Source of the DNA: Poecilobothrus nobilitatus
Lineage: Eukaryota; Arthropoda; Insecta; Diptera; Dolichopodidae
Direction: 5' to 3'
Assembly: GCA_947095535.1 (NCBI GenBank)
Contig: OX352772.1
Coordinates: forward strand, 276,468,336 to 276,532,335
Length of the DNA: 64,000 nt
The notes below the pieces were generated by a model. It was not told the origin of the DNA. It saw only the letters and a list, made by a program, of their open reading frames with translations, and did not search any database. The first letter of the stretch is position 1; the number at the start of each line of letters is the position of its first letter. Positions 1-9,780 of this stretch are shown here, one piece after another. A program made the position numbers and the translations under genes.

Positions 1-790
1 AAAAAAAACACAATATTTTGCTTTAACACTTTTTAATTTTACTTTTTTTTCTTTATACAAAAAAAAAACTTATATTCTATAATTTAATCAAGAACTAATT
101 TCACAATTAAAATATTCCTTAAATTTAATTTATTTAATTATACATTCTTAATTTAATTAATTTTGAATGTTTATACGGAGCTTCGGTGAGTTTGAAATCC
201 AGAACAGAACTTAATTTTATTCGTTTATTTCCTGATATTTATATTATAATTTTTGCTTATTGAAACAATATTTTGTGGGAACAATAAAAGTAGGATTAGT
301 AGGAATTTTGTCTGTGTGAAAAATAATTGTTTTTATAATAATGTTCCAGATGCTGAATTTGCAGGAACTTGTATATAGATTTATTGAAAGTAAATCTATG
401 GGATAATTTAGTTTTTTATGTCATATAAAATTAATTGGAAAGATATTATTTTGTGGGAACATTAAAAGTTCGATTAGTAGGAATTTTGCATATGGGAAAA
501 TAATTATGTTTTTATGATAATATTGCAAATGCTGAATTTGCAGGAATGTGTAGATTTAGTGAAGGTAAATCTGTGGGATAAAAATTATTTACTTTTTTTA
601 AGAATATAGGTGTCGTATTAACATAATGAGAATTTTGTCTATGGGAAAGTAATAATATGTATTTCTATAATGTGCAAATGCTGAATTGACAAGAATGTTT
701 TAGATTTATTGAAAATAAATCTATGGGAAAATAATTATATTTCAAATAAAGCTTTCTTATTGTTAGTGGTGTCATTACCGTTTATAACAC
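1..790 (-). repeat. 3' LTR of the errantivirus (truncated by window edge)
   Basis: Direct repeat of 8047-8828; position 1 aligns with 8047. It ends at the polypurine tract near 790. It holds three imperfect copies of a module of about 150 bases (roughly 272-412, 450-580, 610-734), each with a GGAATTTTG core, a TGCTGAATT core and an AAATCTNTGGGA tail. The env reading frame ends inside it at 735. Confidence 0.92.
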
Positions 791-2294
791 CCCCACCGTT
801 ACTCTGAGGCTCCGACGAAGTATTTATTTTCTTATGTTTTTTGTACAAACATTTTATTATTAAAATTACAATAATTATAAAAAACATAAGAAAAATATTG
901 ATAGATATATTTATTACATGATTTTTATATTTTTTGTTTACAATATCGTTAATATGTTTTCTATTATTTTCTATATTTTTTACATGAAATTCTTCAAATT
1001 TTATATAATTCAAAGTTTTATTTTCAATTATTTTTGTAGTATAGAAAGGTAAAATTATTTTGTCATTAATTTTAGTATAAAAATTTTCATAAGTTTTTTC
1101 TTTTATTTTAATTTTACAATTTTCGTACCTTATTAAATTGTTACCTGTTATAGTAATGTTAAAATTATTACAATTGTGTTGTATATTTGTTTTTCCAATA
1201 TTTTTGGTTATAATTATGCCCTGAATTATTTCTTTAACTTCTTTATTTAAAAGTTTTTGCATATTACAATGTGCTTTTTCAAATTTAAATATACTATTGA
1301 TACATTCATTTTCTATAATTTTTTAAATTTTTCTTTAAATTATTTTCGACATTTGAATTGTAACAAATATTAGTGTCGTCTATAAGAACGTTATAGTTCT
1401 CTAATAGAATAGTTTTATTATTTTTATTTGGTATTGGTTCAATGTGAATTTCAGAAAGCGGTCTTGCACTATATTCTGGAATTAGTAATATAATAATAAT
1501 TTGTTCTAAATAAAATTTTACAGTAATTTTAATATCTTGAATGCTTTCAAAATCAGAAAGCATATTTAGTTCTTTTTCTGTCAAAATGTTTTTTGATAGT
1601 ATGCCTAATTTACTTGTTAGTATTACTTGATCCATATCGTCAACGTGAGTTTTGAGTAGGTCTATATCATAATTAATTTGATACATATATTGCATATATT
1701 TTATTTCGTCTTCTATTTCCAAAATTTCATTATTGGTTTGCATATTAAAAGAATTTAGGTATTCTGAAATTGTATTTTGTTGAATTTTAATTTGCTTTGT
1801 GATATTCTTGATTTGGTCAGAAATTTGATTATTAATTAGTATTTGTTTATTATTCTCGTTAATAAGGGATATCGAGTTCTTAGATAATGCTTCAATTTGT
1901 TCGTTAATAGCTTGTTCATCATTATAGTCCATTGTACCGATAAGGTATTTTAGTCCGGTTCCTACTCCGTTAAATAAACTTCTTGTATGTCTTTTGTGTG
2001 GTTTAAGATTATCTATCTTTTTATGTAGTAGATAAAATTATGTTTAATTGTATTGTACATAGGGTTACTAAAATTTAGTTGTATTAGTTCAATATTTTTG
2101 TGTATTAGTACTCTACTGTTTTCATATTCTGTTATGTTTATGATATGTAATACCTTTTTAAAATCTCTGATAATTTTTCTATTACCTAGATTTATTGTAA
2201 TAAAACCATTGTTGTTATCAATGTTTTGTACTTCTAATTTTTGTGATAATATTAAAGGTATGAATATTATAATTAAGAGGGTAATTTTGAACAT
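735..2294 (-). pseudogene. env: Errantivirus env, broken into three frames
   Basis: Three consecutive minus-strand frames together cover an Env-like protein. The first (2294-2013) starts with a hydrophobic signal peptide. The second (about 2043-1306) carries a basic cleavage-type site followed by a Gly-rich fusion-peptide-like stretch and helical coiled regions, as in baculovirus F/errantivirus Env. The third (about 1320-735) has Cys residues and ends in a membrane anchor of about 20 hydrophobic residues plus a basic cytoplasmic tail that runs into the LTR. Frame breaks lie near 2013-2044 and 1306-1330. Gag and Pol are intact, so only env is lost, which would limit the copy to intracellular transposition. 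Confidence 0.82.
790..798 (-). promoter_or_regulatory. Polypurine tract (plus-strand DNA primer site)
   Basis: On the minus strand a G-rich run (CGGTGGGGG) abuts the LTR start (TGTTATAAACGG). This is where a polypurine tract is expected, and it sets the outer LTR border at 789/790. It overlaps the env reading frame. Confidence 0.65.
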
Positions 2295-2341
2295 TGTGAT
2301 CTGAAAAGAAGTATTTATTTTTTATTATTTATTTTTTTTGT

Positions 2342-5300
2342 TTAATTTGTAGTTTGATTTTGATTTAGTTTTTTCTTTTTAACTTTTATTGTTTTTGCTT
2401 TGACCGATGGGTTACTATTATCTTGAAATCTCTTTTTGGGTTTGACGTGAGAATTATAATACTTTAGACCAGTATCTTTATTAGTTATATGGTTTTCATC
2501 TAATATTTCTATTTCCATTTTTCTGAATTTCGAGTGGTTTTTTCCCCCTCGCGGATCTTTTACAAAGTTTAAACCGGGAGTTATTTCAATATCGGTTCTA
2601 TTTTTATTAAGAGCATCTATTGTTTTGTCTTTAATTTTTAGAATTTTATTACGGATATTCTCATAGTCAGTATCCTTAACTTTACCATTTATGAAGTCGA
2701 TGGGTTTATGGTTGGTTGTCGAGTGAATAGTATTATTATACATTGCTATAATTTTTAGAATTTTTTCCTCAACGGTGTCCAAATTTACTCGTTCGTCATG
2801 TTTAAGTAGTCTAATATGCTCGTTAATAGTGTTGTGCAGACGTTCGACATCGGCGTTCGAAGTATGATTATTATTTGAGGTATAATGAATATCAATATAT
2901 TGATTTTGAAGAAATTCCCGTAACGGGAGGTCTTTGAACCCTAATTCGTTATCAACTACTATTTTTTTTAAAATTCCCACAATAGATAAATATTGTAAAA
3001 CGGCTCTTTTGAATTCGGTCCAAGTTCGGGAATTAATTTTGATTGCTTGCGCAAACTTAGTAAATTTATCGATAAACGTTAAAAATAATGTTTGATCTAG
3101 GCTATAAAAAACGTCAATATGGACTATTTGGTTGGGACCTAAAGGTGTTTCTGTTATTTTGAACTTTGTTTTTATGGGTTTTCTTTCATATTTTTCGAGG
3201 TTACAAATCTCGCAGTTGTTTATAAATTGCGCTACTCTATCGCATAACTTTGGGTGGTAGTATAGTAACTTCAGTTCATTGCATACTTCTGAAATTCCGC
3301 GGTGATTATTTCTTAAATGCTCTTTTTCTATAATTTCGGCAAGTTGCTTTTCGTCTACTATATCTTCTAATAATTTGTTACATTTAATTAACTTTAATTG
3401 GCCACTAGATGAAAAATGTTCGAAAAATATTTTTTCTAAGGTTTCTAAAATATTAGAATCTTCAATATAAATTGCATTGATAGTTTTGGGATTGAAATGA
3501 TTTTTCAAGACAGTAATGGCTGTTTGTTCATCGAAATTTTTAGTGTGAATTACTTTCCTACATTTATTAAATATTTTTAAGTTCCTAATTCTAAGAGAAC
3601 CTGAATTTGTTTTATAAATAGAAATTTGAGTTTTAAATACATTTAAAGGAGATTTACTAATTGGTATACTATTATTTTTAATAAGTTCATTTGTCTCGTT
3701 ATTTCCGTTCATTTGCTCTTCATTAAGGTTTACTTCTATACGTGATAAAGCATCGGCATTACCGTTTTGAACACCTTTTTTATATTTGATTTCGTAATCA
3801 AATTCGGAAAGCTTGAGACGCCAACGAACTAGTTTTGAGTTAGGTTCTTTTATGGAGAAGAGCCATTGGAGTGGCTTATGGTCTGTCTCAATTACGAATT
3901 TTCTTCCGAAAATGTAAGGGCGCAAGTACTTTGTGGTCCATACGATTGCCAATAATTCCTTCTCTATTGTACTGTAGTGTACTTCATGTTCGTTAAGAGT
4001 ACGACTAGCATAACACACGGGGCGTCCTTCTTGTGATAATACGGCACCAAGAGCGAATTGGCTTGCGTCTGTTGTAAGAGTAAAAGTTTTGTTAAATTCG
4101 GGATAAATAAGGATTGGTTCGTTTATAAGTAGTCTTTTGAGAGTTTCGAAACTTTGAACATATTCAGGATTATCAATTTTTAGTTTTACGTTTTTCTTTA
4201 AGTATTTTGTCATTGGTTTAGCGACTTTGGAATAGTCCTTAATGAATTTCCTGTAATATCCTGATAGTCCGAGAAATTGTTTAATTTGTTTTGGAGTTTT
4301 CGGAATAGGAAAGTTTTTGACGCATTCAATTTTTTTAGGATTTGGTCTTATTCCTTCTAAAGTCACAATGTGACCAAGAAACTCAGTTTCTTTTTTCATA
4401 AACTCTGATTTATCTAATTGAATCATTAATTTGGCTTCTTCGAGCCTTTTAAAAATTTTTTTCAGCGAATCTATGTGTTCTTCAATAGATGCTGAGAAGA
4501 TGATGATGTCATCTAAATACACCAAACAAATTTTATTTATATAGTCTTTTAAAACATGATTCATTAACCGTTGGAAGGTAGCTGGTGCTGTTTTAAGTCC
4601 AAACGGCATTCGAATAAATTCATAATGTCCATTCTCGACAGTGAACGCGGTTTTGTGAATGTCGCGTTCGTCAATTTCTATTTGGTGGAAACCTTTAGCA
4701 AGGTCTAACGTGGTAAAATATTGGCATCTTCCCAATTTACTTAGAATGTCATCTATATTTGGTATAGGGTGCCTATCGTCCAAAGTAATTTCGTTTAGTT
4801 TCCTATAGTCAATAACGAGTCTCCATTTCTGTGTCCCACTGGCGTCCTCCTTCTTTGGGACGATCCAGACAGGAGCAGAATATGGGGAGTTGCTAGGACT
4901 AATAATGCCCTTGTCCAACATCTCGTTAATTTGCCTTTGTACTTCCTCTTTGTGAATTTGAGGATATCTATAAGACTTAGTGAATATTGGAACGTCATTA
5001 GTACGAATACGATGTTTGATAGCGTTTGTGAAAGATAAATCTAAGTTTTCGTTATAGAATAAATGCGAGTATTGTTTTATAACTTGTAATAAATGCATTT
5101 TTTCAAAGTTGGATAAATGTTCATTACGAATTTCGCTTAGGACATTAAATTTGTTATTAGTTTCAGAAATTATATTAAAATTATTATGATTTACAATCTC
5201 AGTTTCTAATGGTGAAAAAGTTATAGATTTATTACCGCTACTAAGAATATTTGCTTTTACAACGGCTGTATAGTTCTGTACTTCATATATTCCTTCTTGA

Positions 5301-5809
5301 ATTGTGATTTCGCCATCTGAGGACTTCCTTTCCTGCAGATAAGCGAGACCATCTTTTTGAAGTACTGGTATAGTTAATTCATATTCACCTTTCTGAGTAA
5401 TATTATATTTTGTTTCTTTATTTTTATTTTTAAAATGTATTTGGAGTTCATTATAAAGTGTGGTTAAAAGTTGTTGACCTAAGTCGATTTTAGTTTTTAA
5501 TGGCATTAATATATTATTGCCTATTAGCCCGTCATAATTTTCATGAAAAGGAAAGACATACATTTCAACCTTCTTTGTTGAGTCTCCCAATTCTTTAAAA
5601 AGAGGTATAACTGCTTTATGAGTTATTTTTACATCTTGATTTATAGTTTTAATAATTATGGGGGTTTGAAGTTCTGTTAAATACATTGGATGACAAAGGT
5701 TAGGATTTATAATAGAGTGTGTTGCTCCGGTATCTATTATAAATTTAAGTGGTCTAATATTCCCACTAACTAAGATATATGGTAATTGAGATTCGAGGCC
5801 GTTAAAAGA
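2342..5809 (-). CDS. pol: Errantivirus Pol: protease, reverse transcriptase, RNase H, integrase
   Basis: One open frame from the frameshift site to the stop. Protease active site DTGATHS is near 5714-5734, upstream of the first ATG (5686), so that ATG is not the true start. Numbering from 5686: RT with LVYLDDIIIF at about residue 388; RNase H with TTDASQFALGAVLS at about 540; integrase zinc finger (H, H, C, C between HLRNNHRG and CEICNLE) at about 785-830; catalytic core with HIDVF, VVDNELGF and NADVERLH, giving D,D35E spacing. The tail is Lys-rich. All key residues seem present and no stop interrupts the frame, so Pol may still be functional. Confidence 0.93.
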   Translation of the reverse strand, partial: SFNGLESQLPYILVSGNIRPLKFIIDTGATHSIINPNLCHPMYLTELQTPIIIKTINQDVKITHKAVIPLFKELGDSTKKVEMYVFPFHENYDGLIGNNILMPLKTKIDLGQQLLTTLYNELQIHFKNKNKETKYNITQKGEYELTIPVLQKDGLAYLQERKSSDGEITIQEGIYEVQNYTAVVKANILSSGNKSITFSPLETEIVNHNNFNIISETNNKFNVLSEIRNEHLSNFEKMHLLQVIKQYSHLFYNENLDLSFTNAIKHRIRTNDVPIFTKSYRYPQIHKEEVQRQINEMLDKGIISPSNSPYSAPVWIVPKKEDASGTQKWRLVIDYRKLNEITLDDRHPIPNIDDILSKLGRCQYFTTLDLAKGFHQIEIDERDIHKTAFTVENGHYEFIRMPFGLKTAPATFQRLMNHVLKDYINKICLVYLDDIIIFSASIEEHIDSLKKIFKRLEEAKLMIQLDKSEFMKKETEFLGHIVTLEGIRPNPKKIECVKNFPIPKTPKQIKQFLGLSGYYRKFIKDYSKVAKPMTKYLKKNVKLKIDNPEYVQSFETLKRLLINEPILIYPEFNKTFTLTTDASQFALGAVLSQEGRPVCYASRTLNEHEVHYSTIEKELLAIVWTTKYLRPYIFGRKFVIETDHKPLQWLFSIKEPNSKLVRWRLKLSEFDYEIKYKKGVQNGNADALSRIEVNLNEEQMNGNNETNELIKNNSIPISKSPLNVFKTQISIYKTNSGSLRIRNLKIFNKCRKVIHTKNFDEQTAITVLKNHFNPKTINAIYIEDSNILETLEKIFFEHFSSSGQLKLIKCNKLLEDIVDEKQLAEIIEKEHLRNNHRGISEVCNELKLLYYHPKLCDRVAQFINNCEICNLEKYERKPIKTKFKITETPLGPNQIVHIDVFYSLDQTLFLTFIDKFTKFAQAIKINSRTWTEFKRAVLQYLSIVGILKKIVVDNELGFKDLPLREFLQNQYIDIHYTSNNNHTSNADVERLHNTINEHIRLLKHDERVNLDTVEEKILKIIAMYNNTIHSTTNHKPIDFINGKVKDTDYENIRNKILKIKDKTIDALNKNRTDIEITPGLNFVKDPRGGKNHSKFRKMEIEILDENHITNKDTGLKYYNSHVKPKKRFQDNSNPSVKAKTIKVKKKKLNQNQTTN

Positions 5810-7014
5810 AAATTTGCTGGTAATTCTGGTTTGTTAACACTTTGCTGTGTTTCTCCAATGTTTATTTCCATTGGTTCAGATTCAGAAATTTGATTATTTC
5901 TGTTATAATTGTTTGTAAAATTACTATTATTTACAAATGGGTTGTTCATGTGTGGGTAGTTGTTACTATTATTGGGATTATAATAGTTTGAATTTCGATT
6001 TTGAGAGGAATTCCATTGGTGGTTCCTATTGTTATTAATACTGTTATTTTGATTGTTCCTATAGTTGTTATTATTATTTTGGTTATTCTTATTAGAAATG
6101 TTATTATTTTGGTTGTTCCTATTAAAACTGTTATCATTTTGGTTGTTCCTATTAAAATTATTATTTTGGTTGTTCCTATTAAAACTGTTATTATTTTGGT
6201 TGTTCCTATTAAAATTGTTATTATTTTGGTTGTTTCTATTAAAATTGTTATTATTTTGGTTGTTCCTAATGTAGTTGTTATTATGAAGCTTTGTATTATT
6301 AAAGTTTCTAGAATTATTGATAGTAGCGTTATTATTGGTACGATTATAATTGTAATTGGTTTTGGTGATTGGGTCACCAGAAAAGTTTTTATTTTTATTA
6401 ATAGAATTAAATGTCTTTTGACCATTAAAATTATTAAGGTTAATATGTGCGTAGCATGCTTCATGTAAAATGTCAATGGCGGACTCAAGTGTTTTAGGGT
6501 CACGACAATATAAAATTGAACGCATTGGTTCAGGCATTTTGTTCTTAAAAATAGTTAGAGCAGAGTTTTTATTATTACTAATTGTTTGTTGAGCAACTGT
6601 TGAGTTGGCTCCTAATTCTAAGCTAACTTTTATATTTAATCTTCTTAATGTATTTTTAATTTCGTTGTAGAAATCGACGGAATTTGTCTTAAAGGTGGTA
6701 GCTCTCAGTTGGTCAAAAAGTTCTTCAAGACTACACCGATCGCTAAAATTTTTTACAAGGACGTCTTTTATTTCAGTCCATTTCTTAATGTGGTTGTTTA
6801 TTTCCACTACTTCCCTCGCTTTTCCCTTAAGTTTTGATTTAATCAAGTCTGCAAATATACTTTGACTTATGTCGTCATATTTGCCTAATAAAGGGCTTAC
6901 CCTATCAACCAAATCTGTGAAATTTTGTAGTTCTTTAAAGTTTCCAGTAAAGTCGGGTAATTTATCGAGATATTTCAGGGGGTCAATAGTAAGGCTTAAT
7001 TGAGTTTCAGTCAT
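5770..7014 (-). CDS. gag: Errantivirus Gag
   Basis: 414 residues, intact. The first 185 or so residues form a compact capsid-like region of the gypsy/errantivirus type (PDFTGNFKELQNF, then LKGKAREVV and a YCRDPKTLESAIDILHEACY segment). Residues about 205-370 are a low-complexity Asn-rich tract with repeated NRNNQNNN units. There is no CCHC zinc knuckle, as is usual in errantiviruses; the Asn/Arg-rich tail may do RNA binding instead. The start is the first ATG after the long leader. The last codons overlap pol by a -1 frameshift. Plus-strand ORFs over the Asn tract are shadows. Confidence 0.9.
   Translation of the reverse strand: MTETQLSLTIDPLKYLDKLPDFTGNFKELQNFTDLVDRVSPLLGKYDDISQSIFADLIKSKLKGKAREVVEINNHIKKWTEIKDVLVKNFSDRCSLEELFDQLRATTFKTNSVDFYNEIKNTLRRLNIKVSLELGANSTVAQQTISNNKNSALTIFKNKMPEPMRSILYCRDPKTLESAIDILHEACYAHINLNNFNGQKTFNSINKNKNFSGDPITKTNYNYNRTNNNATINNSRNFNNTKLHNNNYIRNNQNNNNFNRNNQNNNNFNRNNQNNNSFNRNNQNNNFNRNNQNDNSFNRNNQNNNISNKNNQNNNNNYRNNQNNSINNNRNHQWNSSQNRNSNYYNPNNSNNYPHMNNPFVNNSNFTNNYNRNNQISESEPMEINIGETQQSVNKPELPANFLLTASNLNYHIS
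5809..5815 (-). promoter_or_regulatory. Candidate -1 ribosomal frameshift site between gag and pol
   Basis: The minus strand reads A AAT TTT in the gag frame, a canonical X XXY YYZ slippery heptamer, about 38 bases before the gag stop. The pol frame is exactly -1 relative to gag (codon positions 7014 and 5686 differ by +1 in modulo 3). Slippage here leads directly into the protease frame. The heptamer and frames are seen; use of the site is inferred. Confidence 0.7.
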
Positions 7015-8000
7015 TTTTATTTTTATTATAATAATTACTTAAATATAATTTTTTTCCAAAAAACAATTACTAATTTTAAATATTGCAAGAACGCTTTCTA
7101 CTGGAGTTTTTTTTTCTTAACACTTAAACTAATTGTACTAATCGCTATTTCTATAATTTTAATATTTTAAAATTTCTAAATTATTGCTTACGTTAAAATT
7201 TTAAAGTTGTTTTTGATGTTGATCAGGTTCGGGATAACAGGAACTTAAACAGCAACGAGATGAACAGGAACTAAGCAGCAATGTACAGGATAACAGGAAT
7301 ACAGGAACTGGATTTAATATTCGCAATCACCATACAGTTCGATTTTATTATTTTTTGTTTTGTTTTTTTTTCAAAAAAAATATTTATAGTTTTATATATT
7401 TATTTGAAGTTTATATAATAAAATATTTTTTTTTTGTTTTTAATAATAAATAATTTAATTTATGTTATAATATTGTTCTTATTCTTCCCATGTACACGGA
7501 GGGTAAAATGGGATTGTGTCCTCGTCGTCACTATCGACAAACATTGCAAATAATTTTTTTATTTTTATTAGTTTATAATTTTTAAATATATATAGGTTCC
7601 CCTTTTTTTTTATTTAATTTCACTTATTTTTTCTTTTTATTTTATTTTAGTTTTTTTTTTTTTTATTTAAAAAAAATTTTCAAATTTAGCTTTTGTTTTT
7701 TTTGTATACAATAGAATTAAAAGAAATATACAGTGTGTTAATTTTATTTTAAACTTTTATCACTTCGTTTGATAAAATTTTATTTTTTTTTATTTTTGCA
7801 AAAAAAATTTTAACACTTCATTTGTTAAAAAATTTTATATATTTTTTTTTTCTTTTTATTTTGGAAAGTCTTTCACCAAAAAAAAATAAAAAGCTTTTCA
7901 CGAAAATGTTTATAAGTTAATGCACTATAAATGTGTCAATACACAAAGCGTTTTTCTTTTATTTATTTCTTCTTTAAATTACAAAAGAAAGCACTTAGCG
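7015..8000 (-). other. Errantivirus 5' untranslated leader
   Basis: About 985 bases between the primer site and the gag ATG, very A/T-rich with long T runs on the plus strand. No ORF of note. Leaders of this length are usual in errantiviruses and may hold the packaging signal; I see no clear repeated insulator-type motif array. Confidence 0.6.
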
Positions 8001-8019
8001 CATCCTACCGACTGCGCCA
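8001..8019 (-). promoter_or_regulatory. Primer binding site, tRNA-Ser type
   Basis: On the minus strand, directly after the LTR, the sequence TGGCGCAGTCGGTAGGAT is complementary to the CCA end and acceptor/T-arm side of insect tRNA-Ser with perhaps one mismatch. 17.6/297-type errantiviruses are known to use tRNA-Ser. It fixes the inner LTR border near 8020. Confidence 0.8.
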
Positions 8020-8828
8020 ATTTTAGATTCGATTTTCGCGAACATTAAAAAAAACACAATATTTTGCTTTAACACTTTTTAATTTTACTTTTTTTTCTTT
8101 ATACAAAAAAAAAACTTATATTCTATAATTTAATCAAGAACTAATTTCACAATTAAAATATTCCTTAAATTTAATTTATTTAATTATACATTCTTAATTT
8201 AATTAATTTTGAATGTTTATACGGAGCTTCGGTGAGTTTGAAATCCAGAACAGAACTTAATTTTATTCGTTTATTTCCTGATATTTATATTATAATTTTT
8301 GCTTATTGAAACAATATTTTGTGGGAACAATAAAAGTAGGATTAGTAGGAATTTTGTCTGTGTGAAAAATAATTGTTTTTATAATAATGTTCCAGATGCT
8401 GAATTTGCAGGAACTTGTATATAGATTTATTGAAAGTAAATCTATGGGATAATTTAGTTTTTTATGTCATATAAAATTAATTGGAAAGATATTATTTTGT
8501 GGGAACATTAAAAGTTCGATTAGTAGGAATTTTGCATATGGGAAAATAATTATGTTTTTATGATAATATTGCAAATGCTGAATTTGCATAGATTTACTGA
8601 AGGTAAATCTGTGGGATAAAAATTATTTACTTTTTTTAAGAATATAGGTGTCGTATTAACATAATGAGAATTTTGTCTATGGGAAAGTAATAATATGTAT
8701 TTCTATAATGTGCAAATGCTGAATTGACAAGAATGTTTTAGATTTATTGAAAATAAATCTATGGGAAAATAATTATATTTCAAATAAAGCTTTCTTATTG
8801 TTAGTGGTGTCATTACCGTTTATAACAC
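8020..8828 (-). repeat. 5' LTR of the errantivirus
   Basis: Complete LTR of about 809 bases, bounded on the left by the primer binding site and on the right by hAT sequence. Compared with the left LTR it lacks 8 bases (GGAATGTG, near 8588) and otherwise looks almost identical. In the minus orientation it should drive transcription of gag-pol-env and contains the same three internal modules. Confidence 0.92.
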
Positions 8829-9329
8829 TTAACATGTACGATGCTGTAACCGGTAATAAATATCGACTGGTCTGAATTCTTACAAAAAGCTAAACAAAAA
8901 GAGCAATACAGTTTTCCGATGTCTTCATTCAAAGATAACCAGCTTCGACGCACTCCATCGTTCCGAAAATATAGCTTGTTACTGTTTATATTATATTTTG
9001 CTTCCAAATTAGGTTGTATTGGATGAATTTTCAAAAATTTGCTTAATTTTTCCTTATCTGGTTTAATAAAATAACTACTTTTCTCACCTATTTCGCTTTC
9101 TTCATCATATTTATCATTATCTTCTGGTGATATTTCTATTTGTTGTTCTTGGTCCATTTCTTGATCTGGTTGACTTTCTAGTGCTGAGGAACATGACTGA
9201 ATTACAGTTTCTTCAACCCCGTCACTGGGTTGAATACAAAACATATTTGATATTTTACTGCACTTTTCTGCTTGCGCCTTTAAAAGCTTTTGCTTTTTAA
9301 TTTTTTGTTTCTCCCAACTTCCTAGTCAT
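8829..9329 (-). pseudogene. ZMYM1-like hAT transposase, N-terminal TTF zinc-finger region
   Basis: The readable part ends with a TTF-type zinc finger: LYFRNDGVRRSWLSLNED, then LYCSFCLAFC and FITGYSI, matching the segment preceding the hAT core in ZMYM1/TTF transposases. A Lys/Gln-rich N-terminus follows an ATG at 9329, but a one-base shift near 9315-9325 puts that ATG out of frame with the long ORF. The last four codons of the ORF (YCKR region) are errantivirus LTR sequence. An acidic linker (residues about 20-55 of the 143-residue ORF) is typical. Truncated and non-functional. Confidence 0.75.
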
Positions 9330-9620
9330 TTTGTTGACATATTTAATTTTTTAAAAAAAATTTAAATTCCACACAGTCCTTATTGAATAAAAGTCTTCAA
9401 CAAACTAATCGATAATTTCGTAGGAGACCGCGAGATTAACGTTATTTAAAGGAATTGTATAGTAGGCCATAAATTTTAAGAAAATTTGAAATATTGAAAA
9501 AAAAATCAAAAAATTGGTTGTTTTTATGGGAAAAATTAAAAACAAAAATTGTTTCTGTGGGTTTTTTTTTATATTTGATATAAAAAAAATATTTATGGGA
9601 ATCATTTTTGATTTAATATT

Positions 9621-9673
9621 CGGCACGGCCCACCGGGAAACTCCCGGTACATTGGTAGGCCAGTCCAGCTCTG
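9621..9673 (-). repeat. hAT terminal inverted repeat with subterminal palindrome
   Basis: Minus strand starts CAGAGCTGGACTGGCC, the CAGNGCTGGACTGGCC-type terminus seen in ZMYM1-like hAT elements, followed by a CCGGGAGTTTCCCGG palindrome (9634-9648). Such GC-rich palindromes sit next to the terminus in this hAT group and probably bind transposase. Confidence 0.7.
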
Positions 9674-9755
9674 ATTGTAGCTATGTATATTTTATTTTTT
9701 TCTATAATAGAACACATCCAACACAACACTTTAAATTGAATGCGTTTGTTACACA
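9674..9755 (-). pseudogene. Start of a Jockey-type ORF2, cut by the hAT insertion
   Basis: Just after the ORF1 stop an ATG at 9755 opens a frame whose first residues (IQFKVLCWMCSIIEKNKI) resemble the first strand of a Jockey EN domain (KVLFWNARSI..K). The frame runs directly into the hAT terminus at 9673. Short, so moderate support. Confidence 0.4.
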
Positions 9756-9780
9756 TTATTTTTCTGGATAAATATATATA

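Larger units (their letters stand above)
1..8828 (-). mobile_element. Errantivirus (Ty3/gypsy-type endogenous retrovirus), nearly full length
   Basis: An LTR element read on the minus strand in the order 5' LTR (8828 to 8020), tRNA-Ser primer site, long leader, gag, pol, env, polypurine tract, 3' LTR. The left LTR starts about 27 bases into its sequence, so only its last few bases lie outside the window. Gag without zinc knuckles, a -1 frameshift to pol, and a third env gene reaching into the 3' LTR are the errantivirus pattern. The two LTRs differ, as far as I can align by eye, by one 8-base deletion and about one substitution, so the insertion is young. It interrupts a hAT transposase gene at 8828/8829. 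The target duplication cannot be checked because the left flank is missing. Confidence 0.93.
8829..9673 (-). mobile_element. 5' part of a ZMYM1-type hAT DNA transposon
   Basis: The right end (minus-strand 5' end) is the inverted-repeat terminus at 9673. The transposase N-terminal region follows at 9329-8829. The element is cut at 8828 by the errantivirus, so its remaining part should lie left of the window. The bases just outside, ATTGTAGC (9674-9681), would be the 8-base target duplication. Confidence 0.75.

Noticed and set aside
6001..6468. Plus-strand ORFs over the gag Asn-rich tract (hydrophobic Val/Ile/Leu repeats)
   Set aside because: They are the antisense reading of AAT/AAC repeats in gag; no independent support.
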